Below, one piece after another: positions 12,359 through 13,058 of a stretch of DNA of 13,058 nt. Source of the DNA: Chlamydiales bacterium (GTDB taxonomy: Bacteria; Chlamydiota; Chlamydiia; Chlamydiales; JAACFD01); contig JAACFD010000042.1 of the NCBI GenBank assembly GCA_009937555.1, positions 1-13,058 of the forward strand. The letters are read 5' to 3'. How positions within the stretch are numbered: position 1 is the first letter of the stretch; each line of letters opens with the position of its first letter. The notes beneath the pieces are model-generated. The model worked only from the letters and a program-made list of their open reading frames with translations, searched no databases and had not been told where the DNA came from. The position numbers and the translations under genes are program-made.

Positions 12359-13058
12359 GTGACCAGCCAACAAAGCAATACCCCCTGGATAAGAGAAATT
12401 AAAGGTGCTTTAAGCACACAGCTTTTTCACCCTTTAGAAGCTCCTAAGCTCCCTTCTTTTCCATGGGAAAACTTAGAAAAAGCTATATTAACTGCATTCA
12501 ACTTAGTAAGTTGTCAACTTACTCTAAAAGGCGTTTCCACGCCTGAAGAGCAAGATCTACCTAAGCTAAGTGAAGGGGCGCACCTTTTCCTACATTTAGA
12601 CCTTAACCCTATCCAAGAAAAGCTTATCCTTGTATTTTCCCTTAAAGACTTAAGTAATGTAACTAAGCTATTGACCGGAAGCAATGAAGAGTTAAGCTTT
12701 GCTGACACTGAGCTAGGTGAAGCTTTTAATTACTTTTTCTTTGCTAACATAGTCCACTGTATCGAGCAGTCAAACTATTTATCATCAATTAACTACAGCT
12801 TTTCTCTATCAAAAGAGCTACCTGAAATTTCCCCTAATAGTTTTTGCCTATCAATAGAAGCTAAACTTAATGAACTTAGCCTACACACCTATGTTATTAC
12901 TAGACCTCAGATTAAACAAGAGTTGAAGAGCTTTTTAGTAAATCAGTCAGTCAATACTGTTAGTGACAATATTGCAGAGAATACTTCTGTAGATATTAAA
13001 GTCGAAGTAGGTAAAGTTGAACTAGATCAACAAAGCATAAGATCTCTTAGACAAGGAG
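12359..13058 (+). CDS. sctQ: SctQ/CdsQ, cytoplasmic sorting-platform (C-ring) protein, 3' end beyond the window
   Basis: SctQ belongs to the FliM/FliN (SpoA) family and forms the sorting platform under the export gate. The frame is open from a GTG at 12359 to the window end (233 codons, no stop). It starts MTSQQSNTPWIREIKGAL; TAGG lies five bases before the GTG, and no in-frame ATG exists anywhere in the visible part. The N-terminal domain (about 1-195) is alpha/beta, with strands such as GAHLFLHLDL and LILVFSLKDL. The last visible residues, VDIKVEVGKVELDQQSIRSL (about 211-230), are the start of a SpoA domain. The gene follows sctP as CT672 follows CT671. The missing part should hold the rest of the SpoA domain. 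Confidence 0.88.
   Translation, partial: MTSQQSNTPWIREIKGALSTQLFHPLEAPKLPSFPWENLEKAILTAFNLVSCQLTLKGVSTPEEQDLPKLSEGAHLFLHLDLNPIQEKLILVFSLKDLSNVTKLLTGSNEELSFADTELGEAFNYFFFANIVHCIEQSNYLSSINYSFSLSKELPEISPNSFCLSIEAKLNELSLHTYVITRPQIKQELKSFLVNQSVNTVSDNIAENTSVDIKVEVGKVELDQQSIRSLRQG

Overview
This AT-rich window (roughly 38-40% G+C by eye) is a dense, single-strand cluster of type III secretion system (T3SS) genes. Gene content and order match the chlamydial 'contact-dependent secretion' (cds) genes, so the source is almost certainly a member of the phylum Chlamydiota. The divergence of the proteins, and the union of two gene blocks that lie far apart in Chlamydia trachomatis, suggest an environmental or amoeba-associated lineage outside the Chlamydiaceae. 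This placement is inferred from recognised families and synteny; no database search was run.

Region 1 (about 1-4500) is a translocator operon. A near-consensus sigma-70-type promoter (5-33) precedes an unrecognised lysine-tailed helical protein (90-527), a second unrecognised helical protein (549-1022, possibly the positional counterpart of CT577), an SycD/LcrH-type TPR chaperone (1064-1642), the multi-pass translocator CopB/SctE (1646-3055) and the second translocator CopD/SctB (3098-4438). An 11-bp perfect stem at 4460-4495 looks like the operon terminator.

Region 2 (about 4570-13058) is the basal-body, needle and export operon. It has a candidate promoter at 4574-4602, then a CT663-like CesT-fold chaperone (4637-5053), the inner-ring protein SctD/CdsD with two FHA domains (5082-6902), needle chaperone CdsE (7019-7294), needle SctF/CdsF (7345-7587), needle co-chaperone SctG/CdsG (7689-8120), a CT668-like protein that I read as inner rod SctI (8208-8897), the ATPase SctN/CdsN (8937-10253), its stalk SctO/CdsO (10259-10756), the needle-length ruler SctP/CdsP (10773-12245, split by two compensating frameshifts) and the sorting-platform protein SctQ/CdsQ (12359 to the window end, truncated).

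Together these genes cover much of an injectisome. SctD anchors the inner-membrane ring. SctQ, SctN and SctO form the cytoplasmic sorting and energising complex. SctI and SctF build the rod and needle, helped by CdsE and CdsG, and SctP sets needle length. CopB and CopD, held by the LcrH-type chaperone, make the pore in the host membrane. The most noteworthy points are the fusion of the two clusters, the double frameshift in sctP, a shared 'QxKMNxxQQxVxFxT' signature linking the needle and the CT668-like protein, a cysteine-rich CopB beside a cysteine-free needle, a proline-rich N-terminus on CopD, and two small genes at the head of the translocator operon with no function I can assign. No RNA genes, insertion sequences or CRISPR arrays were seen, and no gene-free stretch exceeds 300 bases.
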